Source: Thalassotalea_E sp964620605 (lineage in GTDB: Bacteria > Pseudomonadota > Gammaproteobacteria > Enterobacterales > Alteromonadaceae). Taken from it: DNA of 17,743 bases. The position numbers and the translations under genes were made by a program. The notes below the pieces were generated by a model. That model was not told the origin of the DNA. It was given only the letters and a program-made list of their open reading frames with translations, and made no database searches. The DNA lies in contig CAZUHQ010000074.1 in NCBI GenBank assembly GCA_964620605.1, positions 1 through 17,743 of the forward strand. The letters run 5' to 3'. This document shows, piece after piece, positions 1-7,742 of this stretch (positions within the stretch are counted from its first letter, which is position 1; every line of letters begins with the position of its first letter).

Positions 1-1
1 T

Positions 2-211
2 CTGATGGTAAAATTTGGATTTAAGCCAGCTGCTGCGATAGATTTGTGGCACAATATGGCAAAACAGTCCAAAGGGGCACCGCCAGAGTTTTTATCCACT
101 CACCCATCAAATGAAACGCGGATCAAGGATTTGAGTCAACACTTGCCGAAAGCGCAGAAGTTATTTAAAGCGAAAAATGCCCCTCTGTGTGCCAAGCCTC
201 GGCGGCTTTAG
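2..211 (+). CDS. M48 family metalloprotease, C-terminal fragment
   Basis: This is the 3' end of a gene that begins before the window, open from the first complete codon to a TAG stop at 209-211. About 70 residues are visible. They include FGFKPAAAIDLWHNM followed by PPEFLSTHPSNETRI, the pattern at the end of M48 (Ste24/HtpX-like) zinc peptidases such as the periplasmic LoiP/YcaL/BepA group, where the 'STHP...R' segment closes the catalytic domain. The HExxH motif and any signal peptide lie outside the window. The internal ATG at 5 is not a credible start because the domain is cut there. A long hairpin follows 8 nt after the stop. The family call is fairly secure; which member it is cannot be told. 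Confidence 0.75.
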   Translation: MMVKFGFKPAAAIDLWHNMAKQSKGAPPEFLSTHPSNETRIKDLSQHLPKAQKLFKAKNAPLCAKPRRL

Positions 212-218
212 CGTATTA

Positions 219-258
219 TTCACATTAGCGCTAAGTTAGCATTTAGCGCTAATGTGAA
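219..258. terminator. 16-bp perfect inverted repeat downstream of the M48 gene
   Basis: TTCACATTAGCGCTAA (219-234) is exactly complementary to 243-258, with an 8-nt loop. It starts 8 nt after the M48 stop, where a terminator is expected. The stem is A+T-rich and no uninterrupted T-tract follows directly; T-rich sequence starts about 10 nt later. It could be an intrinsic terminator, a 3'-end stabilising hairpin or a palindromic protein site. Confidence 0.45.
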
Positions 259-383
259 CTCCTCATGTTTTGGTTTTTCTTCGATTTTCTTCTTTTTCTA
301 GCCCTGTGATAAATTCCCTAAGTTACGCTATACCTTAAATAATGCCATTGGATCTGTAAGGCTCTGCGTTAAGGGGCAATAAA

Positions 384-1202
384 ATGAGTAAACACCTGGT
401 TCGAGTTCTATTGTTGGCCATTATCGGCGCCGTTATTTTATCCGTTAGTTACTCTTTAGCGGCTCAACAACAGCTTAAAAGCTTAACGGCGATCACTATT
501 AAGGTTGGCGCCGGTATTCGTCCGCCATTTTTAATTGACCAACAACAGGGTATGGGGCCTGAGATCCTCAACGTACTTAATCTTATTCAGGATAAATTTT
601 ATTTTGAGCTTGTGCCAACGCCTATTTCACGTCGGGTACAATCACTGCATGATGGTTGGGTGGATATAGTGATGTGGGATAATATCCATTGGGGCTGGCA
701 GAATTTAGATGTAAAATTAGCCGTTTCCAGTAACTTATTGCATACAAAAGACGTGTTTATTACCTATGCCTCGGCCGGTAAAATCCAGCGTTATTTCGAT
801 AATTTTTCCGGTAAACGCATCTGCGGGGTTAATGGCTATCATTATAAATTTGTCAACTATCAGACTAATATTCGCGAGTTGCGAAAACTTTATGACATGA
901 CCTTGGTGAGAACCGAAGAAGAGTCGATTAAAATGGCACTGCAACAACGCTGTGAGATCAGTGTGGTCAGTGAATCGGCGTTAGCCTGGTTTTTTACCTT
1001 GCACAGTCAATATAGCGATAAAATAATGATTTCTGAAAAGTTTGATACCCAATACTCTCGTAGTTTTTTACTGCCAAGCTATGCGGCAATTTCTGCCCAG
1101 GAGCTTAACGATATTTTGGCGAAAGCGAACCGGCTACATTTGCTCGATCCCATCTATAAAAAATATGGTCAGGTTAATCCGTTAACGGTTGCCGCAGAGT
1201 AA
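384..1202 (+). CDS. exported solute-binding-like protein (SBP_bac_3 type)
   Basis: A 272-residue protein with an N-terminal signal sequence: basic MSKHLVR, a hydrophobic stretch at about 8-27, and a plausible cut after SLAA. The mature part resembles family-3 periplasmic solute-binding domains: early 'IKVGAGIRPPFLID', then GPEILNVL, and a second half starting GKRICGVNGYHYKF. A Shine-Dalgarno AAGGGG lies 7 nt before the ATG. No permease or ATPase gene is adjacent, and many Alteromonadales carry such orphan proteins whose ligand is unknown. It may be a sensor or scavenging protein rather than part of a transporter. The gene converges on the DUF2897 gene with 18 nt between the stops. The fold is likely; the ligand is unknown. 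Confidence 0.7.
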   Translation: MSKHLVRVLLLAIIGAVILSVSYSLAAQQQLKSLTAITIKVGAGIRPPFLIDQQQGMGPEILNVLNLIQDKFYFELVPTPISRRVQSLHDGWVDIVMWDNIHWGWQNLDVKLAVSSNLLHTKDVFITYASAGKIQRYFDNFSGKRICGVNGYHYKFVNYQTNIRELRKLYDMTLVRTEEESIKMALQQRCEISVVSESALAWFFTLHSQYSDKIMISEKFDTQYSRSFLLPSYAAISAQELNDILAKANRLHLLDPIYKKYGQVNPLTVAAE

Positions 1203-1220
1203 CAATGCTTGCTTAGCGGG

Positions 1221-1403
1221 TTATTTTTTGCCGAAGGTTTCTTTATTTTTCTTGGTTTTACTGGTGCGGGGTAAGGTTTCCTGTAAGTCGTTGAGGCTTT
1301 TTTTACGCAGCGGCGTTTTGGCATTTTTGCTAAAGGTACTGAAATTGCCGATCACCAGCACCAGCGCGATAATAATAATGATCGGGGCTATCCACTCACT
1401 CAT
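1221..1403 (-). CDS. DUF2897-like small membrane protein
   Basis: A 60-residue protein starting MSEWIAPIIIIIALVLVIGNF: one membrane helix at about residues 4-22, then a basic, Lys-rich tail ending TKKNKETFGKK. This layout fits the DUF2897 family of Alteromonadales, whose function is unknown. I chose the ATG at 1403 rather than the TTG at 1418 because GGAGAG lies just upstream of the ATG and family members start with this Met. Its start overlaps the stop of the M15 peptidase gene by 8 nt (ATGAGTGA), so translation is probably coupled. It is the last gene of the dapE operon. Confidence 0.65.
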   Translation of the reverse strand: MSEWIAPIIIIIALVLVIGNFSTFSKNAKTPLRKKSLNDLQETLPRTSKTKKNKETFGKK

Positions 1404-2079
1404 CTGGCATCTCTCCAAGGTTAAATACGTATTGCGTTAAAATATTATCCAGCTCGCTGATGATGCTGATCTTTCCCATAATATCGGCGTGTTGCAGGCA
1501 ATGTGCTAACTCCCGAGCATTAAATGCCTGTTGAAATTGCCGTGCCAGCGGAAAATAAGATAAATGCCAGGGCTCTTCGGCGACGCCGCCACGATATCTA
1601 TCATAAGGAAAATAAAAGCCAAAAGTTGCGGCATTTACTTTTAGCCATTGACTGAGCTCGGCAAATGGCCCGTTAGCTTGATATTCCCAAGGTTCCAGTT
1701 GCAGTGTTTGCTCTGGTGCTAATAGTGTTGGCGAATAAACATCGATATCTGTGCCCCAGTGATGACGACTGGTGCCCGGCAGTGCAGAAAAGGTTAATAT
1801 CGCCTGGGTAAGCTGATGTTCGTTTAATCGGCTGATATCAACAGCCTGGTTGTTGATATCTTTCACCGCTAGCTCGCCATTAAATTTTCGATTCCAAATG
1901 CTGAGCTGGCGTTCAAACGAGCGAAAGCCACTGGCAATAGCGAGCTCAAACCCTGCCTGTTTGGCTGCCAAACATAGCGTTTGCCAGGGCTTAACTAGCT
2001 CCAGGTGCAGACCAGTATGCCCGGATAACCAGCAAATATGCTGATCATCCAGGCCGTACAGTAAGTTATTCGTAGTCAT
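1396..2079 (-). CDS. M15 family D-alanyl-D-alanine carboxypeptidase-like protein (VanY type)
   Basis: A 227-residue protein with the M15B (VanY) signature: SGFRSFERQLSIW at about 50-62, SRHHWGTDID at 104-113 and EEPWH at 168-172. By family knowledge His106, Asp113 and His172 bind zinc and Glu169 is the catalytic base, so all catalytic residues are kept. No signal peptide is visible, which is odd for a peptidoglycan-trimming enzyme; it may act on cytoplasmic muropeptides, leave by another route, or cleave a different dipeptide. The ATG follows the dapE stop directly (TAAATG, no gap), and the 3' end overlaps the DUF2897 gene by 8 nt. Linkage to dapE (diaminopimelate supply) agrees with a cell-wall role. 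The family is secure; the substrate is inferred. Confidence 0.85.
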   Translation of the reverse strand: MTTNNLLYGLDDQHICWLSGHTGLHLELVKPWQTLCLAAKQAGFELAIASGFRSFERQLSIWNRKFNGELAVKDINNQAVDISRLNEHQLTQAILTFSALPGTSRHHWGTDIDVYSPTLLAPEQTLQLEPWEYQANGPFAELSQWLKVNAATFGFYFPYDRYRGGVAEEPWHLSYFPLARQFQQAFNARELAHCLQHADIMGKISIISELDNILTQYVFNLGEMPDE

Positions 2080-3219
2080 TTACGTTAATACATTCACTAA
2101 GGTTTGATAGTAAATTTCAACCAGTTGCTCCAGCTCCTGGCATGAAACGCATTCATTGACCTGATGGATAGTGTCATTACAAGGACCGAGTTCGACCACC
2201 TGTGCGCCGGTTGGTGCAATAAAGCGGCCGTCTGAAGTACCGCCTGAGGTTGAAAGCTGAGTTTCTCGGTCGGTCACTGAACGTATCGCCTGTGACACTG
2301 CATTGACTAAAGTACCTGGCTCGGTAATAAAGGGCTGACCGTTGTAAGTCCACTTGATGTCATAATCAAGCTGGTGCTCGGTGAGCACGGCATTGATTTT
2401 ATCGACAATCTGCTCAGCAGTTAGCTCAGTGCTATAGCGTAGATTAAACCAGGCGGTTAAGTGACCGGGCACAACGTTAGTTGCGCCTGTACCCGATTGA
2501 ATATTTGACAGTTGAAAGCTGGTCTGAGGAAAATAGGCATTGCCGTGATCCCAGTGCATTTGGCTAAGTTCAGCCAATGCTGGCATCGCCAGGTGAATTG
2601 GGTTTTTAACATGCTCAGGGTAGGCGACATGTCCCTGCTTACCATGAATCGCCAGTTCGCCGGAAATTGAACCACGACGGCCGTTTTTTACCACATCACC
2701 GATTAACTGTGAACTTGACGGTTCGCCGACGATGCAATAATCGATCTTTTCATTGCGCGCCTCCAGGGTGTCAATTACCCGGGTAGTACCGTTAATAAAC
2801 GGGCCTTCTTCGTCACTGGTAATAAGAAATGCGATTGAGCCGTGATGATCAGGGAAATCTTTAATAAACTGTTCAGTCGCTATCACCATGGCTGCCAAAC
2901 TGCCTTTCATATCTGCTGCGCCGCGGCCATAGAGCATGCCGTCTTTAATCACAGGCTCAAATGGCGGTGAATGCCATAATTCCAGGTTACCCGCCGGTAC
3001 TACATCGGTATGGCCGGCAAAACAGAAAACCGGTCCCTGGTTGCCACGGCGTGCCCATAAATTCGTAGTATCTTCAAACACCAGGGTTTCACTGGTAAAA
3101 CCATAAGGGCTTAGTAATTCTGACATTAATGTCTGGCAGCCGGCATCTTCGGGGGTTACCGACATTCGGGAAATTAATGATCGGGTGAGCTCGATAACAG
3201 GTGAGTAAGGTTTTTCCAT
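2080..3219 (-). CDS. dapE: succinyl-diaminopimelate desuccinylase DapE
   Basis: A 379-residue M20 family dinuclear zinc hydrolase. It cleaves N-succinyl-L,L-diaminopimelate to succinate and L,L-diaminopimelate, a step towards meso-DAP for peptidoglycan and lysine, in the cytoplasm. The family ligands are visible: His70 (FAGHTDVVPAG), Asp103 (GRGAADMKG), Glu138 with catalytic Glu137 (TSDEEGP), Glu166 (VGEPSSS) and His352 (DTIHQVNE), each three positions beyond the Haemophilus enzyme. Length is normal and the protein intact. The stop of the arsC/Spx-like gene lies 2 nt before the ATG, and the M15 gene starts directly after the stop, so these are co-transcribed. The yffB-dapE pairing is also found in Escherichia coli. 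Confidence 0.97.
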   Translation of the reverse strand: MEKPYSPVIELTRSLISRMSVTPEDAGCQTLMSELLSPYGFTSETLVFEDTTNLWARRGNQGPVFCFAGHTDVVPAGNLELWHSPPFEPVIKDGMLYGRGAADMKGSLAAMVIATEQFIKDFPDHHGSIAFLITSDEEGPFINGTTRVIDTLEARNEKIDYCIVGEPSSSQLIGDVVKNGRRGSISGELAIHGKQGHVAYPEHVKNPIHLAMPALAELSQMHWDHGNAYFPQTSFQLSNIQSGTGATNVVPGHLTAWFNLRYSTELTAEQIVDKINAVLTEHQLDYDIKWTYNGQPFITEPGTLVNAVSQAIRSVTDRETQLSTSGGTSDGRFIAPTGAQVVELGPCNDTIHQVNECVSCQELEQLVEIYYQTLVNVLT

Positions 3220-3221
3220 TA

Positions 3222-3563
3222 TTAAAACAGTTCTTGGTATTGCTCGGGCTTAAAACCGATGTAAAGTTGTTCGTTGTTTAACAATAATGGGCGTTTTAGT
3301 AAGGTTGGTTGTTCAAGCACGGCATCAAACAACACTTGCTCAGTGAGGTTGTTTTTAATGTCGTCAGGCAAATTTTTATAAGTAGTGCTGCGCTTATTGA
3401 GCATTAACTGCCAGTCACTTTTGTCAACTAAGCTGCTAAGTAGCGCGTTATCCAGGCCATCGAGGCGCAAATCGTGAAAGGTGTAATTTATTTCATTAGC
3501 GTCCAGCCATTTGCGGGCTTTTTTGACGGTGTCGCAGTTTTTAATGCCGTAAAGTATGGTCAT
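3222..3563 (-). CDS. ArsC/Spx/MgsR family protein (YffB-like)
   Basis: A 113-residue thioredoxin-fold protein of the ArsC/Spx family. MTILYGIKNCDTVKKARKWL carries the single N-terminal Cys10 in the place of the arsenate reductase catalytic Cys. RPLLLNN and the C-terminal 'YIGFKPEQYQELF' match YffB-type proteins. There are no arsenic-resistance genes nearby. Together with the position next to dapE, this argues for the YffB subgroup, whose reaction is unclear (glutathione-dependent thiol reduction has been proposed), rather than a true arsenate reductase. Spacing to the ACT gene upstream and dapE downstream is 2 nt on each side. Family secure, function unknown. Confidence 0.9.
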   Translation of the reverse strand: MTILYGIKNCDTVKKARKWLDANEINYTFHDLRLDGLDNALLSSLVDKSDWQLMLNKRSTTYKNLPDDIKNNLTEQVLFDAVLEQPTLLKRPLLLNNEQLYIGFKPEQYQELF

Positions 3564-3565
3564 AA

Positions 3566-3946
3566 TTAGATTACTTGATAGTTATTGTTACGCAGTGCGC
3601 TGACTGCTTTATGAATATTGTCTGATTTTACCAAGATATAGTCAGTATCAAAGGTCGAAATGGCAAAAATACTGATTTTTTCATTCGCCAGCACGGTAGA
3701 GATGCTGGAAAGAATGCCGGTTAAAGAAAAACCGAGTGGGCCAACCACTTCCAACGCTTGCCAGTCAGGCTCTGCATCTTCACTGTCGATGCTGATGTTA
3801 GAGGGTAAAACAATGGAGATTTCTTCAAAAGTTTTGGCGATAAAATAGATCGGTGCTTGAAAAACTTGCTGAGGAATCTCGCGATCGGCTGCCAAGCTGT
3901 GGATGGAAAATTTTTCGGATAATAATTTTAATGTCAGGGTCGACAT
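3566..3946 (-). CDS. ACT domain-containing protein
   Basis: A 126-residue protein starting MSTLTLKLLSEKFSIHSLAAD. The second half (DWQALEVVGPLGFSLTGILSSISTVLANEKISIFAISTFDTDYILVK) is a clear ACT domain, a small ligand-binding fold usually tuned to amino acids. The layout matches the COG3603-type proteins, which are not fused to an enzyme. I chose the ATG at 3946, not 3976, because GAGGT lies 10 nt upstream and homologues begin at this point. It is the first gene of the operon leading to dapE, so it may sense an amino acid for this cluster; that is inference. A TATAGT -10 candidate lies upstream near 3988-3993, without a convincing -35. Confidence 0.8.
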   Translation of the reverse strand: MSTLTLKLLSEKFSIHSLAADREIPQQVFQAPIYFIAKTFEEISIVLPSNISIDSEDAEPDWQALEVVGPLGFSLTGILSSISTVLANEKISIFAISTFDTDYILVKSDNIHKAVSALRNNNYQVI

Positions 3947-4189
3947 ATAGGTCTTTACCTCGATTAGCTGTGTCATTGCTGTAGAGTTAACTATACCTGC
4001 CGTAACAAATGAATACTAGGTGCAGCGAGTTTCCTCTGTTTTTATATGCAGTGCAGCTAGTCAATTTGACTAAATTAAGCAAATAAAAAACTAAATTTTA
4101 TTACTTTGATGGTGAAAATAAAGCAAGTTTGCTGATTTCTCTGGTTTAGCTTGGAGGTCAACCAGTGTTTTAGTGATCCTCTGTTAGAA

Positions 4190-4220
4190 AATGATATCCA
4201 CAAAAGCTGTGGATATCATT
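4190..4220 (-). terminator. 13-bp perfect hairpin, candidate pta terminator, containing inverted DnaA-box-like sequences
   Basis: AATGATATCCACA at 4190-4202 pairs perfectly with 4208-4220 around a 5-nt loop. Read on the minus strand, the stem runs into ATTTTCT, so it could end the ackA-pta transcript about 180 nt after the pta stop. Each arm contains ATATCCACA, one base away from the DnaA box TTATCCACA, in inverted orientation. Either reading is tentative. Confidence 0.4.
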
Positions 4221-4345
4221 GTGAGCAACCTATGCTTAGTTAACTATTGTCATGAAATATAAAGAAAAATCTACCAGTCTGTTTTTTGGCTAGCTAATAA
4301 TTGTACAATTAATGCTGTGAATAGTGAGAAAATATGAGTTTGTTG

Positions 4346-4386
4346 CAAGATAACGGGAATATCAGTTAAATATCACCGTTATCTTG
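4346..4386 (-). terminator. 11-bp stem just downstream of pta
   Basis: CAAGATAACGG (4346-4356) is the exact complement of 4376-4386, with a 19-nt loop. The stem begins about 18 nt after the pta stop on the minus strand. No T-tract follows on that strand, so it looks more like an mRNA 3'-end structure than a classic intrinsic terminator. Confidence 0.35.
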
Positions 4387-4403
4387 AGTGTTACAGGCAT
4401 TTT

Positions 4404-6521
4404 CTATTGACTTTGTTTTGCCTGAATGGCCGTTAACGCTATGGTGTAAACAATATCGTCAACTAATGCGCCTCTGGATAAATCATTGACTGGTTTATTC
4501 ATTCCTTGCAGCATAGGACCTATACTGACAACATCCGCCGAGCGTTGTACTGCCTTATAGGTGGTGTTACCGGTATTAAGGTCCGGAAAAATAAAAACCG
4601 TTGCTTTTCCTGCCACCGGACTGTCAGGGGCTTTTTTCCTGGCGACATTTTCCATTATCGCCGCATCGTATTGTAATGGCCCATCAACGATAATATCCGG
4701 TCTTTTACTTTTCACCAGTTCGGTTGCCTGGGTGACTTTTTCGACATCTGCGCCTTTACCTGAACTGCCCGTGCTGTAACTGATCATTGCAACTTTGGGC
4801 TCGATACCAAAGCTTTTTGCTGAATCGGCAGATTGAATAGCGATATCGGCCAGCTGCTCGGCGTTCGGCTCTGGATTGATCGCACAATCTCCATAAACCA
4901 GCACTTGATCTGGCAATAACATAAAAAAGATTGAAGACACTAATGAGCTATCTGGCGAAGTTTTTATTAGTTGTAGTGCCGGGCGTATGGTATTCGCTGT
5001 GGTATTGACGGCGCCGGAAACCAGGCCGTCTACTTGGCCAAGTTGTAGCATCATGGTGGCTAATACCGTATTGTCTTTTAATTCCTGCTCGGCAACCACT
5101 TCGGTCATGCCTTTGTGCTTGCGCAATTCAACCAGTGGCGCGACATAGTTATTTCTAATGGTTTTTGGATCTGTGATCAGCAGCTCATCGGGCAAGTGGA
5201 TCCCTTGCTGCTCGGCAATGGTTAATATGCTGTCTTTATCGCCAAGCAGCTGGCAACGGGCAATCTTGCGTTCAACGCATATCGCTGCGGCCTTGATGGT
5301 TCTGATATCCGTGCCTTCAGGTAAGATAATAAGCTTATTGGCAACGCGAGCTAATTCCGTGAGTTTATGACGAAATGCCGGAGGTGAAAATTTTTCCAGT
5401 TCGCTGACATTGTCTGTTAAATGGCTTAACCAATCTGTGGAAATATTGTCGGCGATAAACTGTTTTACTTTGTCGTGACGCTGAATATCGTCTGCCGGAA
5501 TTTCCGGATTGAAATTTAGTAAATGGCGTGAGGTTTGCCAGGTATCCCAGGGTACGGAAAGCACGGGTAATCCGGCTTGTAAAGCCTGTTTACACAGTAG
5601 CATCACCTGCTCATTGGGCAGGTAACCATTAGTTAACAATAATGCGGCTAGTTTAGTGCCATTAAGGGCAGATAAACAGGTGGCGATAATAATATCGGTG
5701 CGATCCCCCGGGGTAACAATCAGCCTGCCGGGTTGTAAATGGCTCACTAGGTTTTCCGCACTGCGCGCACAAAAGCTGATAGTGCGAATGCGTCTATGCT
5801 TAATATCGCCGTGATTTAAAATCTCGGCGTCCAGGTAGTTGCTGATATCTATGACACGAGGGGCGATTAGATCGATTTCCCAGGCAATAGTGCCTAACAA
5901 ATCAAAATTACGATTGTTGAAAATAGCCAGTTGCTGCCATGGTATGGCTTCTTGCTGTTCATCATACTCATGTTCTCTGGGTAGCAGGCCGAATTCTTCT
6001 CTATCCGGGGCATTGATTTTATTGATGATACAGCCGATCAGTTTTTTGTTTTTGATACCGCCAAAGGTAGCGGCACTGACTTCTAGCCTGTCTTCAAATT
6101 CTTCTATGCTGTCATTATCTGGCGATGCAACCAGCACTATTTCTGCCGATAGCGCCTGGGCGACATCGCGGTTAATGCGCGCCGCATAAGGCTGACGTGT
6201 CGTTGGGAACAGGCCTTCAACGATAGTGACATCATATTGCTTGCTATACTTTTCGCAGTTTTCAACGATTTGCTCTAATACTACGTCTTGCTGGCCGTCG
6301 CCCATTTTTTCCTCAACATAGTTTAAGGCAAGCGACAGCTCGTTACATGCTAATGGCACAGTATTATTTTTACTCGGGCGTTTATTACGCGTTGGCTGGC
6401 TGATCGGTTTAAAGTGACCGACTTTAATGCCTTGTTGCTGACAGGCGTGCACTAAGCCAAGGGCGACGCTGCTCAAGCCAACGCCAAAGCCAACTGGAAT
6501 AAGCATAATTTTACGGGACAT
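4404..6521 (-). CDS. pta: phosphate acetyltransferase, long form
   Basis: A 705-residue enzyme converting acetyl-CoA and phosphate to acetyl phosphate and CoA, in the cytoplasm. It has the three-part long form of Enterobacteria: an N-terminal P-loop-like BioD-type domain (MSRKIMLIPVGFGVGLSSVALGL), a central DRTGG domain (GRLIVTPGDRTDIIIA near 265-280) and the C-terminal catalytic PTA domain from about residue 370 (PPAFRHKLTELA, VDGLVSGAVNTTANTIRP, SYSTGSSGKG, DGPLQYDAA, FPDLNTGNTTYKAVQRSA). Overall it closely resembles E. coli Pta (714 residues). It lies 1 nt behind ackA (TAG-C-ATG), so the two are translated from one message. E. coli has the same ackA-pta order. No defect is seen. Confidence 0.97.
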   Translation of the reverse strand: MSRKIMLIPVGFGVGLSSVALGLVHACQQQGIKVGHFKPISQPTRNKRPSKNNTVPLACNELSLALNYVEEKMGDGQQDVVLEQIVENCEKYSKQYDVTIVEGLFPTTRQPYAARINRDVAQALSAEIVLVASPDNDSIEEFEDRLEVSAATFGGIKNKKLIGCIINKINAPDREEFGLLPREHEYDEQQEAIPWQQLAIFNNRNFDLLGTIAWEIDLIAPRVIDISNYLDAEILNHGDIKHRRIRTISFCARSAENLVSHLQPGRLIVTPGDRTDIIIATCLSALNGTKLAALLLTNGYLPNEQVMLLCKQALQAGLPVLSVPWDTWQTSRHLLNFNPEIPADDIQRHDKVKQFIADNISTDWLSHLTDNVSELEKFSPPAFRHKLTELARVANKLIILPEGTDIRTIKAAAICVERKIARCQLLGDKDSILTIAEQQGIHLPDELLITDPKTIRNNYVAPLVELRKHKGMTEVVAEQELKDNTVLATMMLQLGQVDGLVSGAVNTTANTIRPALQLIKTSPDSSLVSSIFFMLLPDQVLVYGDCAINPEPNAEQLADIAIQSADSAKSFGIEPKVAMISYSTGSSGKGADVEKVTQATELVKSKRPDIIVDGPLQYDAAIMENVARKKAPDSPVAGKATVFIFPDLNTGNTTYKAVQRSADVVSIGPMLQGMNKPVNDLSRGALVDDIVYTIALTAIQAKQSQ

Positions 6522-6522
6522 G

Positions 6523-7716
6523 CTAATTTACTCCGTTTAATAACTGATAACTTTGCTCGGCGATCACCCATTCTTCATTGGTGGGGATCACCCAGCATGA
6601 GCGAGAATCTGTGGTATTGATAATGCCTGATTGGCCGAATCGACACGCCTGGTTAGCGGTTGAATCTTCGGCAAAATTAAGTAAACAGAGCTGAGCAAGT
6701 ACTTTTGAGCGGACATACTGAGAGTTTTCTCCGATGCCGCCAGTAAAAATTAAACCGTCGAGTTCGTTAAAACAGGGGATAAATGATGCAATCATTTTCG
6801 CGATGCGGTAACAAAAAATTTCCAGTGCCAGTTGTGCTAATTTATTGCCCGTTTGTGCCGCTTGCTCAAGCTCGCGACAATCGTTAGAAAGCTCGGAAAC
6901 GCCGAGCAGGCCGCTTTTTTTATTAAGCAAAGCATTGACCTGTTCCAGCGAATAGCCAACTTGTTCCACCAGATGAAAAATAATGCCGGGATCGATTGAG
7001 CCGCTGCGCGTCCCCATCATCAGCCCCTCTAACGGCGTCATGCCTAAACTGGTATCGACACTTTTGCCATTTTTCACTGCGCTGATACTGCAACCATTGC
7101 CTAAGTGGGCACTGATCAAATTGCATTGCGCTAATGACTTATTCATTAACTTAGCGGCCTGCTTACAGACAAAATAATGGCTGGTGCCATGAAAGCCGTA
7201 TTTTCTGATGCCGTGCTCTTGATAGAGCTTATAGGGCAGTGCATATAAAAATGCTTTTTCCGGCATGCTCTGATGAAATGCAGTGTCGAATATCGCCACT
7301 TGCGCTAAGCCGTCAAATGCCGCTTCGGCTGCTGCTATGCCCTGCAGATTTGCCGGGTTATGTAGTGGTGCCAGTTTACTCAGCGCATCAATGCTGGTCT
7401 TCACTTGTTCAGTGATCAAGGTTGGCTGGCTGTATTGTTCGCCGCCATGAACCACTCTATGGCCGATGGCACAAACGCTGTCAAACAGTGCTCTTTGTGT
7501 CAAATAATCCACTAATAGCGCTATCGCTTGTTGATGATCATAAGGGGGCAATAATGGACTGGTTTGTTTGTCCTCGCCTTGTTTAAAGCTGATTTTTGCT
7601 TTATCAGTTAATAATTTTTCTGCGAGGCCAGAAAATATGATCTGACCACTGGTTGGTTCAATTAAGGAGAACTTCAGTGAGGAACTGCCACAGTTTATGA
7701 CTAATATATTGTTTTT
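6523..7716 (-). CDS. ackA: acetate kinase
   Basis: A 397-residue ASKHA-fold kinase that makes ATP and acetate from acetyl phosphate and ADP, working with Pta. Visible family features: NCGSSSLKF at 9-17, Arg88 in IGHRVVHGG, Asp145 in FDTAFHQ, His177 in YGFHGTSH, the GTRSGSIDPG loop with Arg238, and Glu381 near the end. The frame stays open upstream to 7791, but I chose the ATG at 7716. AckA proteins start almost directly before 'LVLNCGSSS', and the predicted transcription start (7743) leaves only 27 nt of leader to this codon. The ribosome binding site is weak. An FNR-type site upstream suggests anaerobic induction. Confidence 0.95.
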   Translation of the reverse strand, partial: KNNILVINCGSSSLKFSLIEPTSGQIIFSGLAEKLLTDKAKISFKQGEDKQTSPLLPPYDHQQAIALLVDYLTQRALFDSVCAIGHRVVHGGEQYSQPTLITEQVKTSIDALSKLAPLHNPANLQGIAAAEAAFDGLAQVAIFDTAFHQSMPEKAFLYALPYKLYQEHGIRKYGFHGTSHYFVCKQAAKLMNKSLAQCNLISAHLGNGCSISAVKNGKSVDTSLGMTPLEGLMMGTRSGSIDPGIIFHLVEQVGYSLEQVNALLNKKSGLLGVSELSNDCRELEQAAQTGNKLAQLALEIFCYRIAKMIASFIPCFNELDGLIFTGGIGENSQYVRSKVLAQLCLLNFAEDSTANQACRFGQSGIINTTDSRSCWVIPTNEEWVIAEQSYQLLNGVN

Positions 7717-7742
7717 CATCTGGATTGTTTGAGAAATTTTCA

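Larger units (their letters stand above)
3947..4403. other. 457-bp non-coding region between pta and the ACT-dapE operon
   Basis: I find no credible gene here on either strand. The region must hold the promoter of the ACT-yffB-dapE-M15-DUF2897 operon near its left end and the 3' untranslated region of pta at its right end. It is A+T-rich and holds several palindromes: TAGTCAA-T-TTGACTA at 4058-4072, a 13-bp perfect stem at 4190-4220, the 14-bp palindrome TAATTGTACAATTA at 4298-4311 and an 11-bp stem at 4346-4386. No similarity to a decayed gene was recognised. Confidence 0.6.

Noticed and set aside
1189..1440. Open frame of 83 codons on the plus strand across the SBP gene end and the DUF2897 gene
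   Set aside because: Antisense to DUF2897 and overlapping the M15 gene; no family resemblance. The minus-strand genes explain the region.
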